A DNA stretch of 64,000 bases, taken from Flavobacterium johnsoniae (GTDB taxonomy: Bacteria > Bacteroidota > Bacteroidia > Flavobacteriales > Flavobacteriaceae). This document shows, piece after piece, positions 1 to 10,500 of the stretch (the stretch's first letter is position 1; every line of letters starts with the position of its first letter). The notes under the pieces are model-generated. The model was not told the DNA's origin. It was given only the letters and a program-made list of their open reading frames with translations, and did no database searches. The translations under genes and the position numbers were made by a program. Location: NCBI RefSeq assembly GCF_030388325.1, contig NZ_CP103794.1:3968001-4032000 (forward strand), written 5' to 3'.

Positions 1-310
1 TTGTCTCACAATGACGACTTTTCGTACCAAAAACAATAAATTCTTATTTCTTTAATGATTTCCTGAATCAACTAAAAAAATCGCAAACGATAACCTAACT
101 ATTTGCTTTTTCAAGATAAAATGAAAGGCAATTTCATTATTGGGAAAGCTTCAGAGAAGCGAAATATTTATAGCAAAACATATACAACAAAAATATAAAG
201 CTCCGGAGGAGCGACACGAATTTAAATTATAAAAAATATGCCGCTCCTCCGGAGATTTATTCCGTTCGTGTTATTTAAATTCTATAAATATTTTACCCCG
301 CTGGGGTCTT
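1..310. repeat. Hairpin-rich dispersed-repeat-like intergenic DNA
   Basis: No gene is seen here. Three inverted repeats lie close together. GCTTC/GAAGC spans 148-160. A perfect 13-base inverted repeat has arms at 201-213 and 242-254 around CTCCGGAGGAGCG. ACCCC/GGGGT spans 295-307. Short AT-rich blocks (aaatatttata, tttaaat) recur between them, and acacgaattt near 214 is mirrored by cgtgttattt near 267. The G+C-rich stems stand out from the AT-rich surroundings. The repeated layout suggests a dispersed intergenic repeat family of the genome; that is inference, because copies elsewhere cannot be seen. Confidence 0.5.
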
Positions 311-330
311 TGGAATAATTTTAAACACAA

Positions 331-363
331 TAAAAAAACCTCGCAAAATAATTTACGAGGCAC
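331..363 (-). terminator. Terminator downstream of the GH127 gene
   Basis: On the minus strand a CCTCG/CGAGG stem (arms 339-343 and 356-360), partly extended by AT pairs in the loop, is followed by a run of seven T. It lies about 70 bases after the GH127 stop codon and fits a rho-independent terminator for the SusC-SusD-GH127 unit. Confidence 0.65.
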
Positions 364-433
364 TCCAAAAAATAAAATAATAAAAAAATTAAAATCTTCT
401 GATTTCCTTTAATAGTTAAAATTCAAATTGAGA

Positions 434-2455
434 TTATTTCACCAACGGAAAAGCTACAATTCTCAATTTTGTAAAACCAATTGGAACTAAAGTAATCGTT
501 TCCTGAACGTTATTTACATTTCCTTTGTAAACGCCGTCTCTTCCTGAAACGGGAAGATAAGCCAAGCCATTAACTGCTTTCCAATCTGGAATTTGTTTTG
601 ATTTTATCGAAAGTTCAATTGGTGCGTTTGCTAAATTCCATTTAAAATTTTCTTTCAAACCCAATTGTTTAACTTCGACATCTTTATCTAGGTTTTTAAC
701 TGATTCTTCCAATAAACCGTAATTCCAATTTGAAGTTGAGCTTAATGTAAAATATTCTCCTTCTTCTTTTTGAGTATCTTTTGACCAATTTTCATTCATT
801 TTTAAAGCATAAACCAATGGTCCTCTTTCGATTACCTTCGAATTATCTGCCCAAGAAGAAGCATTTACTTTCATTGGAAGTTTTAAAGTTAATTTGTCTT
901 TATTGTTCCATTTTCTATCTAAAGTTACAATTCCGTCTTTTGCTGTAAAATCAACTTTTTGATTATTGATGAAAATCTCAGCGTTTGTACACCAACTTGG
1001 AATTCTCAATTGAAAAGGAAACTGAACTGCTTTTTTCATTTCCATTTGAAAATCAATGTTTTCATTGAAAGGATATTGTGTATTTTCTGTAATTGTAATT
1101 TTTTCATTTTGAGTTCCAACAGTCGTGGAAAGAACATTCGGACTGTAGATTAAAGCTGCAATTCCGTTGTTTTTATTTCGATACCATAAATGCTGTGTAA
1201 ATTTTGTCCAGCCTTGATGCATGTTGGCGTAACAGCAAGTATAACCGCTTCGAGCTCCTAAAACATTATTCATTTGACGGTCAAAAGGAAGTGAAAAAGC
1301 GTAAACACCACGCTGAATTTCAATCTGATTTGCCATCTGAAAATATTGTTTTTCATTATAAGAATCAGTAGTTTGCGAAGGCATTGCATTGAAAGTAGCT
1401 CTTTCTAAAGCATCCATATACGAAGTTTCTCCCGTAATTCCGATAATATCTTCTAGCGAATACATGGCTTCTACAATGGCGCAAAGTTCTGTTCCTTGTG
1501 TTGGCGCATTTCCGTGTAGATCTTCATCGGCAGAAAAAATTCCGTTTGGAAGTCCGTGAAGTGTCATTAAATCATTAAAACCTGTTTTTAGATTTTTCAA
1601 ATAAGTTGAATCTCCGGTTCTTAAATAGTTTTCTGCTGGTTCTTTTAATGCCATTGCAACGTTTACGCCGTGTCTTCGCATCCAATGTTCTCCATTTGGA
1701 TTTACCGCTGCGGCAATTACCCAATCTCTATTTCCCAGCCATTTACTCCATTCAAAAGATTGCTGTTTTATTTTTTCGGCCAAAGCCAAAAGATTTTTGT
1801 CTTTGTTAATCGTATAAAGCCATTGTACAATCTGAATATTTTCGCTTCCGCGTGAAGCCGACCAGTCCGTCCATTTTCCAATTGGAGATTTATCTAAAGT
1901 TTTCATCTGATAATCGAAAAATTTTGTCATAAAAGGCAAAACTCTCTTATCATTTGTTGCGGTATAATATTGCTGAATCACTTTTAGCATGACCATTTTT
2001 GGCCACCAATCTTCTCCTTTATCACTATTTTGAACATCGACTTTATTTCCCGTTTCACGTTCCCATTTTGTAATTGGTCCAAAATATCCAGAAGGACGCT
2101 GATTGTCAATTGTCCAGTTGATATATTTTAAAACTTTTTCCTTCAAAGCTTTATCATCAATTTGATACGCCAACGGAACAGCGCCATCTAACCAATATGG
2201 CGTTTCTTCCCAGCCATCTCCTTTTCCGCCAAGCCAACCGTTATCATCTTGGATTTTTTTATAAGTTTCATCAATATGTCCAGTCGAATTATGAGACATT
2301 ACCAAAAGCTGATCTTTTAACCAACCGGAAGGTTTTATTTGTCCAAGCGGAATTTCATCAAAAACTCGATCTACATAGGCTGGCGTTTTTGTCTGCGCAT
2401 TTGAAATCGCACAAAAACAGGCAAATACCAAAAAAGGAACAATTTTATTTTTCAT
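434..2455 (-). CDS. GH127-family beta-L-arabinofuranosidase (DUF1680)
   Basis: A 673-residue exported glycoside hydrolase with a Sec signal peptide ending near ISNAQ (residue 21). It matches the DUF1680/GH127 fold: an alpha/alpha barrel over the first two thirds and a beta-sandwich after about residue 430. The zinc-thiolate catalytic set known from the Bifidobacterium enzyme is visible as ELC at 323-325 and the CC pair at 407-408, the first of which would be the cysteine nucleophile. The expected role is release of beta-linked L-arabinofuranose in the periplasm; relatives in GH146 and other DUF1680 groups differ in linkage. It is the last gene of a SusC-SusD-enzyme unit and is separated from susD by a stem-loop. 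The family is clear; the exact substrate is inferred. Confidence 0.87.
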   Translation of the reverse strand: MKNKIVPFLVFACFCAISNAQTKTPAYVDRVFDEIPLGQIKPSGWLKDQLLVMSHNSTGHIDETYKKIQDDNGWLGGKGDGWEETPYWLDGAVPLAYQIDDKALKEKVLKYINWTIDNQRPSGYFGPITKWERETGNKVDVQNSDKGEDWWPKMVMLKVIQQYYTATNDKRVLPFMTKFFDYQMKTLDKSPIGKWTDWSASRGSENIQIVQWLYTINKDKNLLALAEKIKQQSFEWSKWLGNRDWVIAAAVNPNGEHWMRRHGVNVAMALKEPAENYLRTGDSTYLKNLKTGFNDLMTLHGLPNGIFSADEDLHGNAPTQGTELCAIVEAMYSLEDIIGITGETSYMDALERATFNAMPSQTTDSYNEKQYFQMANQIEIQRGVYAFSLPFDRQMNNVLGARSGYTCCYANMHQGWTKFTQHLWYRNKNNGIAALIYSPNVLSTTVGTQNEKITITENTQYPFNENIDFQMEMKKAVQFPFQLRIPSWCTNAEIFINNQKVDFTAKDGIVTLDRKWNNKDKLTLKLPMKVNASSWADNSKVIERGPLVYALKMNENWSKDTQKEEGEYFTLSSTSNWNYGLLEESVKNLDKDVEVKQLGLKENFKWNLANAPIELSIKSKQIPDWKAVNGLAYLPVSGRDGVYKGNVNNVQETITLVPIGFTKLRIVAFPLVK

Positions 2456-2483
2456 TTTTTTTCTTCTAAAATTATAAAAAAAT

Positions 2484-2516
2484 AGCTTCTGGAATTAGCT
2501 CACAATTCCAGAAGCT
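2484..2516 (-). terminator. Stem-loop between susD and the GH127 gene
   Basis: A perfect 13-base stem (arms 2484-2496 and 2504-2516) with a 7-base loop is followed on the minus strand by ATTTTTTTA. It has the form of an intrinsic terminator but lies inside the unit, after susD. It would let susC/susD transcripts exceed those of the enzyme, or protect the 3' end after processing. Confidence 0.75.
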
Positions 2517-2567
2517 TCACTAATTAAGCTAACCAACCAAAAAGTTAACTAAAACTAACATAAAACA

Positions 2568-4181
2568 TTAATATCCTGGATTTTGTACCAGTTTTGAATT
2601 CTTTTGCAATTCCTGTTGCGGAATCGGATAGATTTTCAAATAATCTTTATTTGTTTTTTGATGCGCAAACCAAGATTTTGTAAAGAAAGCTCCGAAACGA
2701 ATCATATCCTGACGACGACGACCTTCTTGGTTGAATTCCCAAGCCAATTCGTCTAAAAATCTTCCGTATTGAATGTCTGCTCCACCTTCTACAGTTACTG
2801 TCATTTTATTATCGGTAACGCCATAATTGTAAACGCTTCCCAATAATAATTGTGCTCCAGTAACATTTGCTTTTGATGGATTACTGCTAAAACTTCTTGC
2901 TCTAACTTGAGAAACAATTGTTGCCGCACCTCCAGAATTTCCTGTACGTAACAGCGATTCTGCTTTCATCATTAAAACATCTGTATATCTGAAGAAAGGC
3001 ACATCATTATTCATGTTTTGCTGAATACCCAATTCGATAGAATATTTATTGATTTGATATCCGTCTAATTGCTGGCATAAATCAATATTTGGCATTGTAT
3101 TTCTTAAGATGAATGGTTTTCCTGCATCAGATCCGTAACCAGCTGTAAGCGGTTTTCCGTCATATCCTGATTGCAATCCATATCTAAAACCGTAAATTAA
3201 ACGGTCATCTTGCGGATCGAAAGAGTTGATGAATTGAGGTAAAACGCCCATTCCGCCCCAGCCTCCAACATTGGAGTTATATGTAGCACGTTGAGAATCC
3301 CAAGAACCTAACATCCAAAATTGCAATCCTCCAGCTTTTACTTCATCGTAAGGAATTGCCCAAATAGTTTCAGGAGAATTTTCATTTTTCGGACTAAAAG
3401 CATCTCTAACCGTTGCCGCTAGCGCAAATTTTCCAGAAGCAATAATAATATCTGATTCTTGAATACATTCATTATACATTGGAGTTCCTGTATAAACTTC
3501 TGCATTTAGATACATTTTTGCCAAAAGCGCGTGCGCACCCCATTGTGTAAAACGTCCGTAAGTTGAAACTCCAACTGTCTGACTTAAAGACGGCATCGAT
3601 TCTTTGACTTCATTAATAATAAAATCAAAAACCTGCTTACGTGTTTTTTGTTCAGGTAAAAAACCTGGCTCTACAATAAAACTGGTTTGAACAGGAACAT
3701 TTCCGAACAAATCACAAAGCACGTAATAGTAACTTGCACGAACCATTCTGATTTCGGCAATCAATTGTTCTTTTCCTTGAGAAACCGGAATTTGTCCGCT
3801 TTCTACTTGGTATATAATTTTATTAGCTTGAGCAATTCCGCCGTAGGCTTGATTCCAAACCGTTTGCAACTGAGGCTGAAGTGAAGTCCAAATATGCTGA
3901 TGAACCTGTTTGTAAATTCCGCCATCTACCCAACCGTTCGGGCGTCCTGGATAAATGATTTCGTCTGCAGCTGTTTCCTGCATTTCCCACCAACCTGGTC
4001 TGTTGGCGTATAAAGTTCTCCATTGCGTATAAGCTGGTCCAATCAAAGAAGCCAAATCGCCTTCTGATGGATTAAACTGATCGTTTGCAATTGTACTGTA
4101 CACATTATCATCTAATTCTGTACATGAATTAAACATAAAAAGAGAACATGCCAGTATTGAAAGTATTGTTTTATTTTTCAT
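2568..4181 (-). CDS. SusD/RagB-family glycan-binding lipoprotein (PUL 1)
   Basis: A 537-residue SusD homologue. The N-terminus has a lipoprotein signal ending in FNSC, with Cys19 as the lipid site, so it is an outer-membrane surface lipoprotein. The middle part has the helical TPR scaffold of the family (for example the region around RMVRASYYYVLCDLFGNVP), and the C-terminus (EFNQEGRRRQDMIRFG, then YPIPQQEL and NPGY) is typical. It should form the lid on the SusC channel encoded just upstream, 10 bases away, and bind oligosaccharide at the cell surface. The ligand is probably an L-arabinose-containing glycan, judged only from the neighbouring GH127 gene. Confidence 0.93.
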   Translation of the reverse strand: MKNKTILSILACSLFMFNSCTELDDNVYSTIANDQFNPSEGDLASLIGPAYTQWRTLYANRPGWWEMQETAADEIIYPGRPNGWVDGGIYKQVHQHIWTSLQPQLQTVWNQAYGGIAQANKIIYQVESGQIPVSQGKEQLIAEIRMVRASYYYVLCDLFGNVPVQTSFIVEPGFLPEQKTRKQVFDFIINEVKESMPSLSQTVGVSTYGRFTQWGAHALLAKMYLNAEVYTGTPMYNECIQESDIIIASGKFALAATVRDAFSPKNENSPETIWAIPYDEVKAGGLQFWMLGSWDSQRATYNSNVGGWGGMGVLPQFINSFDPQDDRLIYGFRYGLQSGYDGKPLTAGYGSDAGKPFILRNTMPNIDLCQQLDGYQINKYSIELGIQQNMNNDVPFFRYTDVLMMKAESLLRTGNSGGAATIVSQVRARSFSSNPSKANVTGAQLLLGSVYNYGVTDNKMTVTVEGGADIQYGRFLDELAWEFNQEGRRRQDMIRFGAFFTKSWFAHQKTNKDYLKIYPIPQQELQKNSKLVQNPGY

Positions 4182-4191
4182 GATCTTTTAA

Positions 4192-7100
4192 TTAAAATGT
4201 AGCGCTAATTCCTAAAGTGTACGTACGCGTAGTTGGATATTTATCTCTATAATCGTTTCCTGGAGTTACTCCTTCTGGCGATAATTCTGGATCTAAACCT
4301 TTGTATTTTGTAAATAAGAAAGTGTTTAAAGTTGATCCGTAAATTCTGAAAGAATCAAAGAATTTGAATGTATTTCCTTTGAAAGTATATCCTAAAACAA
4401 TGTTGTCAATTTTCCAGTAATTTCCATTTTCGATGTAATAAGAATTGTATTTTTCAGATTCTGTTAAAACTGCTTTTCCAAAAACTGGATCTAAAGCCGT
4501 TTTTAATCTGTTACGTTCAACGTTTCCGTTTTGTTCATAAAACATACGGTCAAAGTTTAAGATTTCGTAATCAAAAGCGCCACGCATTGTAACTGTAAAA
4601 TCTAGGTTTTTATATTTTACTGTATTATTGAAAGCTACATTGTATTTTGGAATACCGTTTCCTAAAACCTGACGGTCGTCATTTGTGATTTTTCCGTCTT
4701 TATTTAAATCATCATAAACCCATTTTCCTTGGTCTGTAATATCGATAACTTTAAATCCGTAAAAATTTCCGACTGGCTGCCCTACTTGTAAACGGTGTGT
4801 ACTTTGCTGAATTGGCTCTCCTGTTGAACCGAAATCTGCATAATCATTTGCTGATTTGTAACGAGGATCATCACTAAAAGAAACAAATTTATTTTCGTTG
4901 TAAGATCCGTTGATTTGCGCATTCCAAGTCACATTTGCATTTTGAATTACATTATAACCTAATGAAACCTCGATTCCTTTGTTATCCATAACTCCGGCGT
5001 TTGCAAAAGTAGTTCCCACTAAATTTGGCGGTTGAGGCACTGGGAAATTGAATAATAATCCGTCTGTTCTTCTTTTATAAACATCGATTGTTCCTGTAAA
5101 TCTGCTATTGAATAATCCGAAATCAAGACCAATATTTGTTTCTTTTTTCTCTTCCCAAGTCAATCCAGGATTTGGATTTTGGAAAGGAGAAAGTGTCTGC
5201 ACAAAATTTCCATTATAATAAAATGAATTATTTACACCAGAAAGTCCCAATTGAGAAAGTCCCAAATAATAACCTCCAGGCGCTGCTCCCGTGATTCCGT
5301 AACCAGCTCTAATTTTCAAGTTATTAACCCAAGTAACATTTTTAAGAAATTCTTCTCTATCTAATCTCCATCCTCCAGATACAGCCCAGAAAGTTCCCCA
5401 AGGATTATCTGAACCAATAAATTTAGAAGAACCTTCACGACGAACAGTTCCGCTTAAAAGATATTTACCAGCATAATCATAATTTAAACGAGCAAAACCA
5501 CCGATTAAGTTGTATGAGTTTTTGTAGCTTGTCGCAAATGGAGCTCCATTTAAATACGTTAATTTTCCTGTTGGACCAAAGTTTGTCGCCGCACCCATAT
5601 TGTTGTACGTAAAATAATCTGTAGCAAAATTGTACGCATATTGCGAACTGCTTTCATATTCTGTATCAAAATAACTGTAACCAACTAAACCGGTAATATG
5701 ATGTCCTGAACCAAACGTTTTTTCGTATTGAGTTGTAAAATCTAACGTTTGGTCAATAAATTCTTCAGAACCTTTATTTGCATAACCATTTAAACCTCCT
5801 AAAAGATTTGAAGAGTGGAATTTATTTTCATAATAACCTCTAGTAGTATTACTTGTAACGCGTCCCATACTTAAATTGAACGTTAAGCCATCAATAGGTT
5901 TAAAAATTAAACCTAAGTTAGAACGTGTTCTGTGTGTTTTACGTTCTCCTAAACTGTTTTTTAAATCAGCAACTGGATTAACAAAAATCGCAAAGTTCTC
6001 ATAATAATCTCCTGCATAATTTGCTCCTTCAGGTTTTAAAACTGGTGCAGTTGGATTTGCAATAAGAGCATTTCTGTAAATTACTCCGTTAAAACTGCTT
6101 CCAACACTGTTTACATTCAGAACATTATCCTGATTGTTGATTCCTAAAGTTACTTGCAGTTTATCATCAAACATTTTATGATTTACGTTGATGTTTGTGT
6201 ACAAACTATTATTGTCAGATCCCATCATAATGCCTTCAAAAGCACGATAATTTACAGAACCGTAATAATTGGTTTTGTTGTTTCCTCCTCTTATCGAAAG
6301 ATCATAAGTTGTACTGATGTTTCCTTGTGTAATTTCATCAATCCAGTTTGTGCTTGCGCCTTTATCTGAAGCTGCTGGAATAATTCCTTTTTTAATAGCA
6401 TCTCGATATTCATCAGCAGTTAAAAAATTTGGAGATTTTACAATTGTCTGTGTAGAAGTAGTTTGTTGGAAACTAATTTCAGGTTTCATATCTTTTTTAG
6501 TTCCTTTTTTGGTTGTAATCAATAATACACCATTATTGGCTCTTGTACCGTAAATAGCCGCAGCAGAACCATCTTTTAGAATATCGATAGTTTCAATATC
6601 TTCTGGAGCAAAATCTTTTAATCCGCCTGGAATTCCGTCAATTAAAATAAGCGGTGGCGTTGGATTACTAATACTTGAAGTTCCTCTTAAGAAAATGGAA
6701 CTTCCAGAATCTGGATTTCCGCTGCTGCTTGTTACTGTTAAACCTGCCACTTTACCTTGCAAAAGCTGTCCGACATCTTTTACTGGAGCTTGCACAAAAT
6801 CTTCTCTTGTTACGTGAGCAACGGCGCTGGTTAAATCACCTTTTTTCTGAGTTCCGTAACCTACAACCACAATTTCATTCAATTTCGCAGCTTCTTCTAC
6901 TAATTTTACGGTTATGTTTTTTTGGTTGTTAATAGTAATTTCTTTGCTTTGGTAACCGATAAAACTGATAACTAAAATTCCGTTTGATGGCGCTTTGATA
7001 GAAAAATTTCCATCAAAATCTGTAGACGCTGTAGTTTTGGTTCCTTTTACTAAAACATTTGCTCCTGGTAATGAGAGACTGTTCGAATCAGTGATTTTTC

Positions 7101-7215
7101 CTGAGATTGAAATTTCATTCTGAGCATAACCGCTGGCAGCACAGAACAAAATGGTAATAAAAAGCGATAAAGCCCTAAAAAAGCTCAAGCGCTGTAATCT
7201 AATACTGTTTTTCAT
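4192..7215 (-). CDS. SusC/RagA-family TonB-dependent transporter (PUL 1)
   Basis: A 1007-residue outer-membrane transporter that imports oligosaccharides together with its SusD lid. The order is signal peptide (about 1-31), a carboxypeptidase-regulatory-like beta-sandwich (about 35-110), the plug with the SusC signature around VVVGYGTQKKGDL and DILKDGSAAAIYGTRA, and a long beta-barrel ending in the aromatic residue Phe1007. No STN domain precedes the sandwich, unlike the two other SusC proteins of this window. This agrees with regulation by the divergent hybrid sensor rather than by a FecR/sigma pair. It is the first gene of the susC-susD-GH127 unit. Confidence 0.93.
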   Translation of the reverse strand: MKNSIRLQRLSFFRALSLFITILFCAASGYAQNEISISGKITDSNSLSLPGANVLVKGTKTTASTDFDGNFSIKAPSNGILVISFIGYQSKEITINNQKNITVKLVEEAAKLNEIVVVGYGTQKKGDLTSAVAHVTREDFVQAPVKDVGQLLQGKVAGLTVTSSSGNPDSGSSIFLRGTSSISNPTPPLILIDGIPGGLKDFAPEDIETIDILKDGSAAAIYGTRANNGVLLITTKKGTKKDMKPEISFQQTTSTQTIVKSPNFLTADEYRDAIKKGIIPAASDKGASTNWIDEITQGNISTTYDLSIRGGNNKTNYYGSVNYRAFEGIMMGSDNNSLYTNINVNHKMFDDKLQVTLGINNQDNVLNVNSVGSSFNGVIYRNALIANPTAPVLKPEGANYAGDYYENFAIFVNPVADLKNSLGERKTHRTRSNLGLIFKPIDGLTFNLSMGRVTSNTTRGYYENKFHSSNLLGGLNGYANKGSEEFIDQTLDFTTQYEKTFGSGHHITGLVGYSYFDTEYESSSQYAYNFATDYFTYNNMGAATNFGPTGKLTYLNGAPFATSYKNSYNLIGGFARLNYDYAGKYLLSGTVRREGSSKFIGSDNPWGTFWAVSGGWRLDREEFLKNVTWVNNLKIRAGYGITGAAPGGYYLGLSQLGLSGVNNSFYYNGNFVQTLSPFQNPNPGLTWEEKKETNIGLDFGLFNSRFTGTIDVYKRRTDGLLFNFPVPQPPNLVGTTFANAGVMDNKGIEVSLGYNVIQNANVTWNAQINGSYNENKFVSFSDDPRYKSANDYADFGSTGEPIQQSTHRLQVGQPVGNFYGFKVIDITDQGKWVYDDLNKDGKITNDDRQVLGNGIPKYNVAFNNTVKYKNLDFTVTMRGAFDYEILNFDRMFYEQNGNVERNRLKTALDPVFGKAVLTESEKYNSYYIENGNYWKIDNIVLGYTFKGNTFKFFDSFRIYGSTLNTFLFTKYKGLDPELSPEGVTPGNDYRDKYPTTRTYTLGISATF

Positions 7216-7371
7216 TGATTTTTCATTTTGGTTAAATAATAAAAATTAATAGTTAGTAAAAATTGCATCATATAATAATTTTAAACACAATAAATTATGA
7301 TATGTGAATTAATGATCCAAATAGACTAAATTAACCACTAAAGTCTTGGACCTTTTGTTTCAATTCTTAAG

Positions 7372-7404
7372 CAAAACTATTCATTTGATGTTCCAACCTC
7401 CAAA
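7372..7404 (-). promoter_or_regulatory. Likely promoter of the PUL 1 susC unit
   Basis: On the minus strand TTTG (7401-7404) is followed 21 bases later by TAGTTTTG (7372-7379), matching the Bacteroidota -33 TTTG and -7 TAnnTTTG pattern. Transcription would start near 7365, leaving a leader of about 150 bases before the susC start at 7215. It lies in the 293-base divergent region shared with the regulator gene. No direct repeat for the AraC domain was identified with confidence. Confidence 0.5.
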
Positions 7405-7508
7405 AACCAGTAAATTGGGATAAATAGTCACTTTTATGAGACGAATTGAACATATTTGAGAATCCATTTTACGATTCTAAGTACTATATTTAAAACAAAT
7501 TAAATCGT

Positions 7509-10500
7509 GTGAAAAATAAATTATCAGTCGTATTGTTTTTATTGGTGAGTTGTCTTACAAACGCTCAGAATTACTATTTCAGGCATTATCAAGTCGAAAA
7601 TGGTTTGTCTAATAATTCTGTTTTAACTTCTCTTCAGGATAAAAAAGGTTTTATGTGGTTTGGGACAAAAGATGGTTTGAATCGTTTTGACGGATACGCA
7701 TTCAAATTGTTCCAAAATGATCCAAACGACCCTAAAACATTAGGCAGTAATTTTATTCAATGCCTGCATCAATTAAATAATACGATTTGGGTTGGAACTG
7801 ATAATGGGCTTTTCAAATACGATCAAAATGATGAAAGTTTTGAGCTTCTTGAAACAACTATCAATAAATCAATTCAAGCAATTGAAGACGATAAACAAAA
7901 TAATCTTTGGTACATTGCCAACGGAATTTTATATAAATATTCGCTTCAAACCAAAGAGAATTTCACTTATGAACCGCAGAAAAATTTCAACGCTATAACG
8001 CTTACCAAAGATGCGCAAGGTTCTATTTGGTTTGCAACTTATAATAATCTGTTTAAATACGACAAAAAAAATAATTCGTTTGTAAAATTTGAAATTACAG
8101 CACCTTTTACCAATGGTTTGCCTTTTATTATCAACATTATAAAATCGTATACTTCAAATGAGATTTTAATTGGAACCCAAAATCATGGCGCGCTTGTTTT
8201 TAATTTGAAAGATGGCAGTATTAAACGTCTTTTTGTTTACAGCGAAAAATCACTTTACATTAGAAATTTCATCAAAAATGGAAATGACGAATTATGGATG
8301 TCTTCAGAAAATGGCGTTCATATTTATAATTTAAAAAACAAATCGTATGCTGTTCTTCGCAAAAGTTATAATAATCCTTACTCGCTTTCTGACAACGCTG
8401 TTCATTCTTTAACCATTGATAATGAAGGCGGAATATGGATTGGAACTTATTTTGGTGGCGTTAATTATTTTCCAAAACAATACACTTCATTCAAAAAATA
8501 TTTTCATGTTGTGGGAGAAAATTCCATCAGCGGAAATGTAATTCGAGAAATTCACAAAGACGATTATAATAATTTATGGATCGGAACAGAAGATGGCGGT
8601 TTGAATAAACTAAGTCCGAATACTGAAAATTTTCAAAACTTCAAATCTGACGGAAGTTCACAGAGTATTTCATACAATAATATCCACGCTATTCTTCCTA
8701 TAAAAGATAAACTCTGGATTGGCACTTTCGAACATGGTTTGGATGTTATGGATATTAAAACTTCAAGAGTTGTAAAACATTATTCTACAGGTCAAAATGG
8801 CGGATTAAAGAGTAATTTTATTTATAAATTATATCAAACAAAATCTAAAGATTTATTGGCTTTATCGGCTTTAGGAATTCAGAAATTTGATGCACAAAAA
8901 GATCAATTTATAGAATTTTCGCCTTATCCTGAAGGTTATTTTTTCACTTCTTTTCTGGAAGATAAATCAGGGAATTTATGGGCTGGAACTTATCGCGACG
9001 GACTTTTTTGCTATAATCCGAAAACGAAACAAAAAGTGTTCTACAAAAACGATCGAAAAAACAATAACAGCTTGAGCAGCAATGCCATAAACTATATTTT
9101 TCAAGACAGTAAAAACAACATTTGGATTGCGACAGAAAACGGTTTGAATTTATTTGATGTAAAAACAAATGCTTTTAAAAGATTTACCAAAAAAGACTTT
9201 TTGCCAAGCAATTTAATTTTTACCATTCTCGAAGATTCAAAAAACAATTTATGGATTTCGACTTCTAAAGGTTTGGTTGAATTTAATGTAAAAGCCAATA
9301 AAATGACGGTTTACACCAAAGCAAATGGTTTATTAAACGATCAATTTAATTATAGTTCTGGTTTTAAAAGCAATAATGGAACGATGTATTTTGGAAGCGT
9401 TTACGGACTGATTAGTTTTAATCCGGATACTTTTCAGAAAGACAAATCTAAAACGCCAATTTTAATTACAGGACTAAAAATCAACAACATAGAAGTTGAC
9501 GTCAATAAAAATGATTCGCCTTTATCGCAATCTATTACACTAACCGACAAATTAGAATTAAAAAATAATCAATCTTCTTTTAGCATTGAATTTGGTTCTT
9601 TAAACTACAATTCTTCCGATATGACGCAATATTGGTATAAAATGGAAGGAATTAGTGACGAATGGATTCCGCTTGGCAAAAAGCATCAAGTCTTTTTTAC
9701 GGAACTTCCTTCGGGAAAATATACTTTTAAGGTAAAATCATACAATAGCAATAAACTTTATAATGATGAAACTGCAACTTTAGAAATCAGGATTTTACCG
9801 CCATTTTACGCTAGTACATTGGCTTATATTCTATATTTTGCTTTAGGATTTGCGTTGGTTTATTATGCTTTGAGATATTATCATCAATACATTCAACAGA
9901 AAAATGACCAAAAAATTAAATACCTGAATAATCAAAAAGAAAAAGAAATCTATAATGCTAAAATTGAGTTTTTTACCAATATTGCGCATGAAATCAGAAC
10001 GCCTTTGACATTGATCAAAAGTCCGCTAGATAAAGTTCTTAAAAAAGCCAAACAAATGCCCGAAATTTATGGCGATTTGAGTATTATGGAGAAAAATACT
10101 TCTCGTTTATTGCATTTGGTTTCGCAACTTTTAGACTTTAGAAAAACAGAAACGGAAGAAGTAAAACTGACTTTTGTAAAAGTGAATATTAACGAGTTAA
10201 TGCAAAATACTTATGTTCGTTTTAGTCAAGTTATTAAAGAGAAAAATATTGATATTGAATTAAACTTAAGCTCAGAAACAATCTATGCTTATGTTGATGA
10301 AGAAGCACTAAAAAAAATAGCTGGAAATGTACTTAACAATGCTATAAAATATTGCAGAAAAACGATAATTGTCAATTTAGAAAAAGACGATGCTTATTTT
10401 AAAATTGCCATAAAAAGTGATGGAATTCGAATTCCAGAAAACTTGAAAAATAAGATTTTTGAACCTTTTTTTAGAGCACCAGAAACTATCAACATTACTG

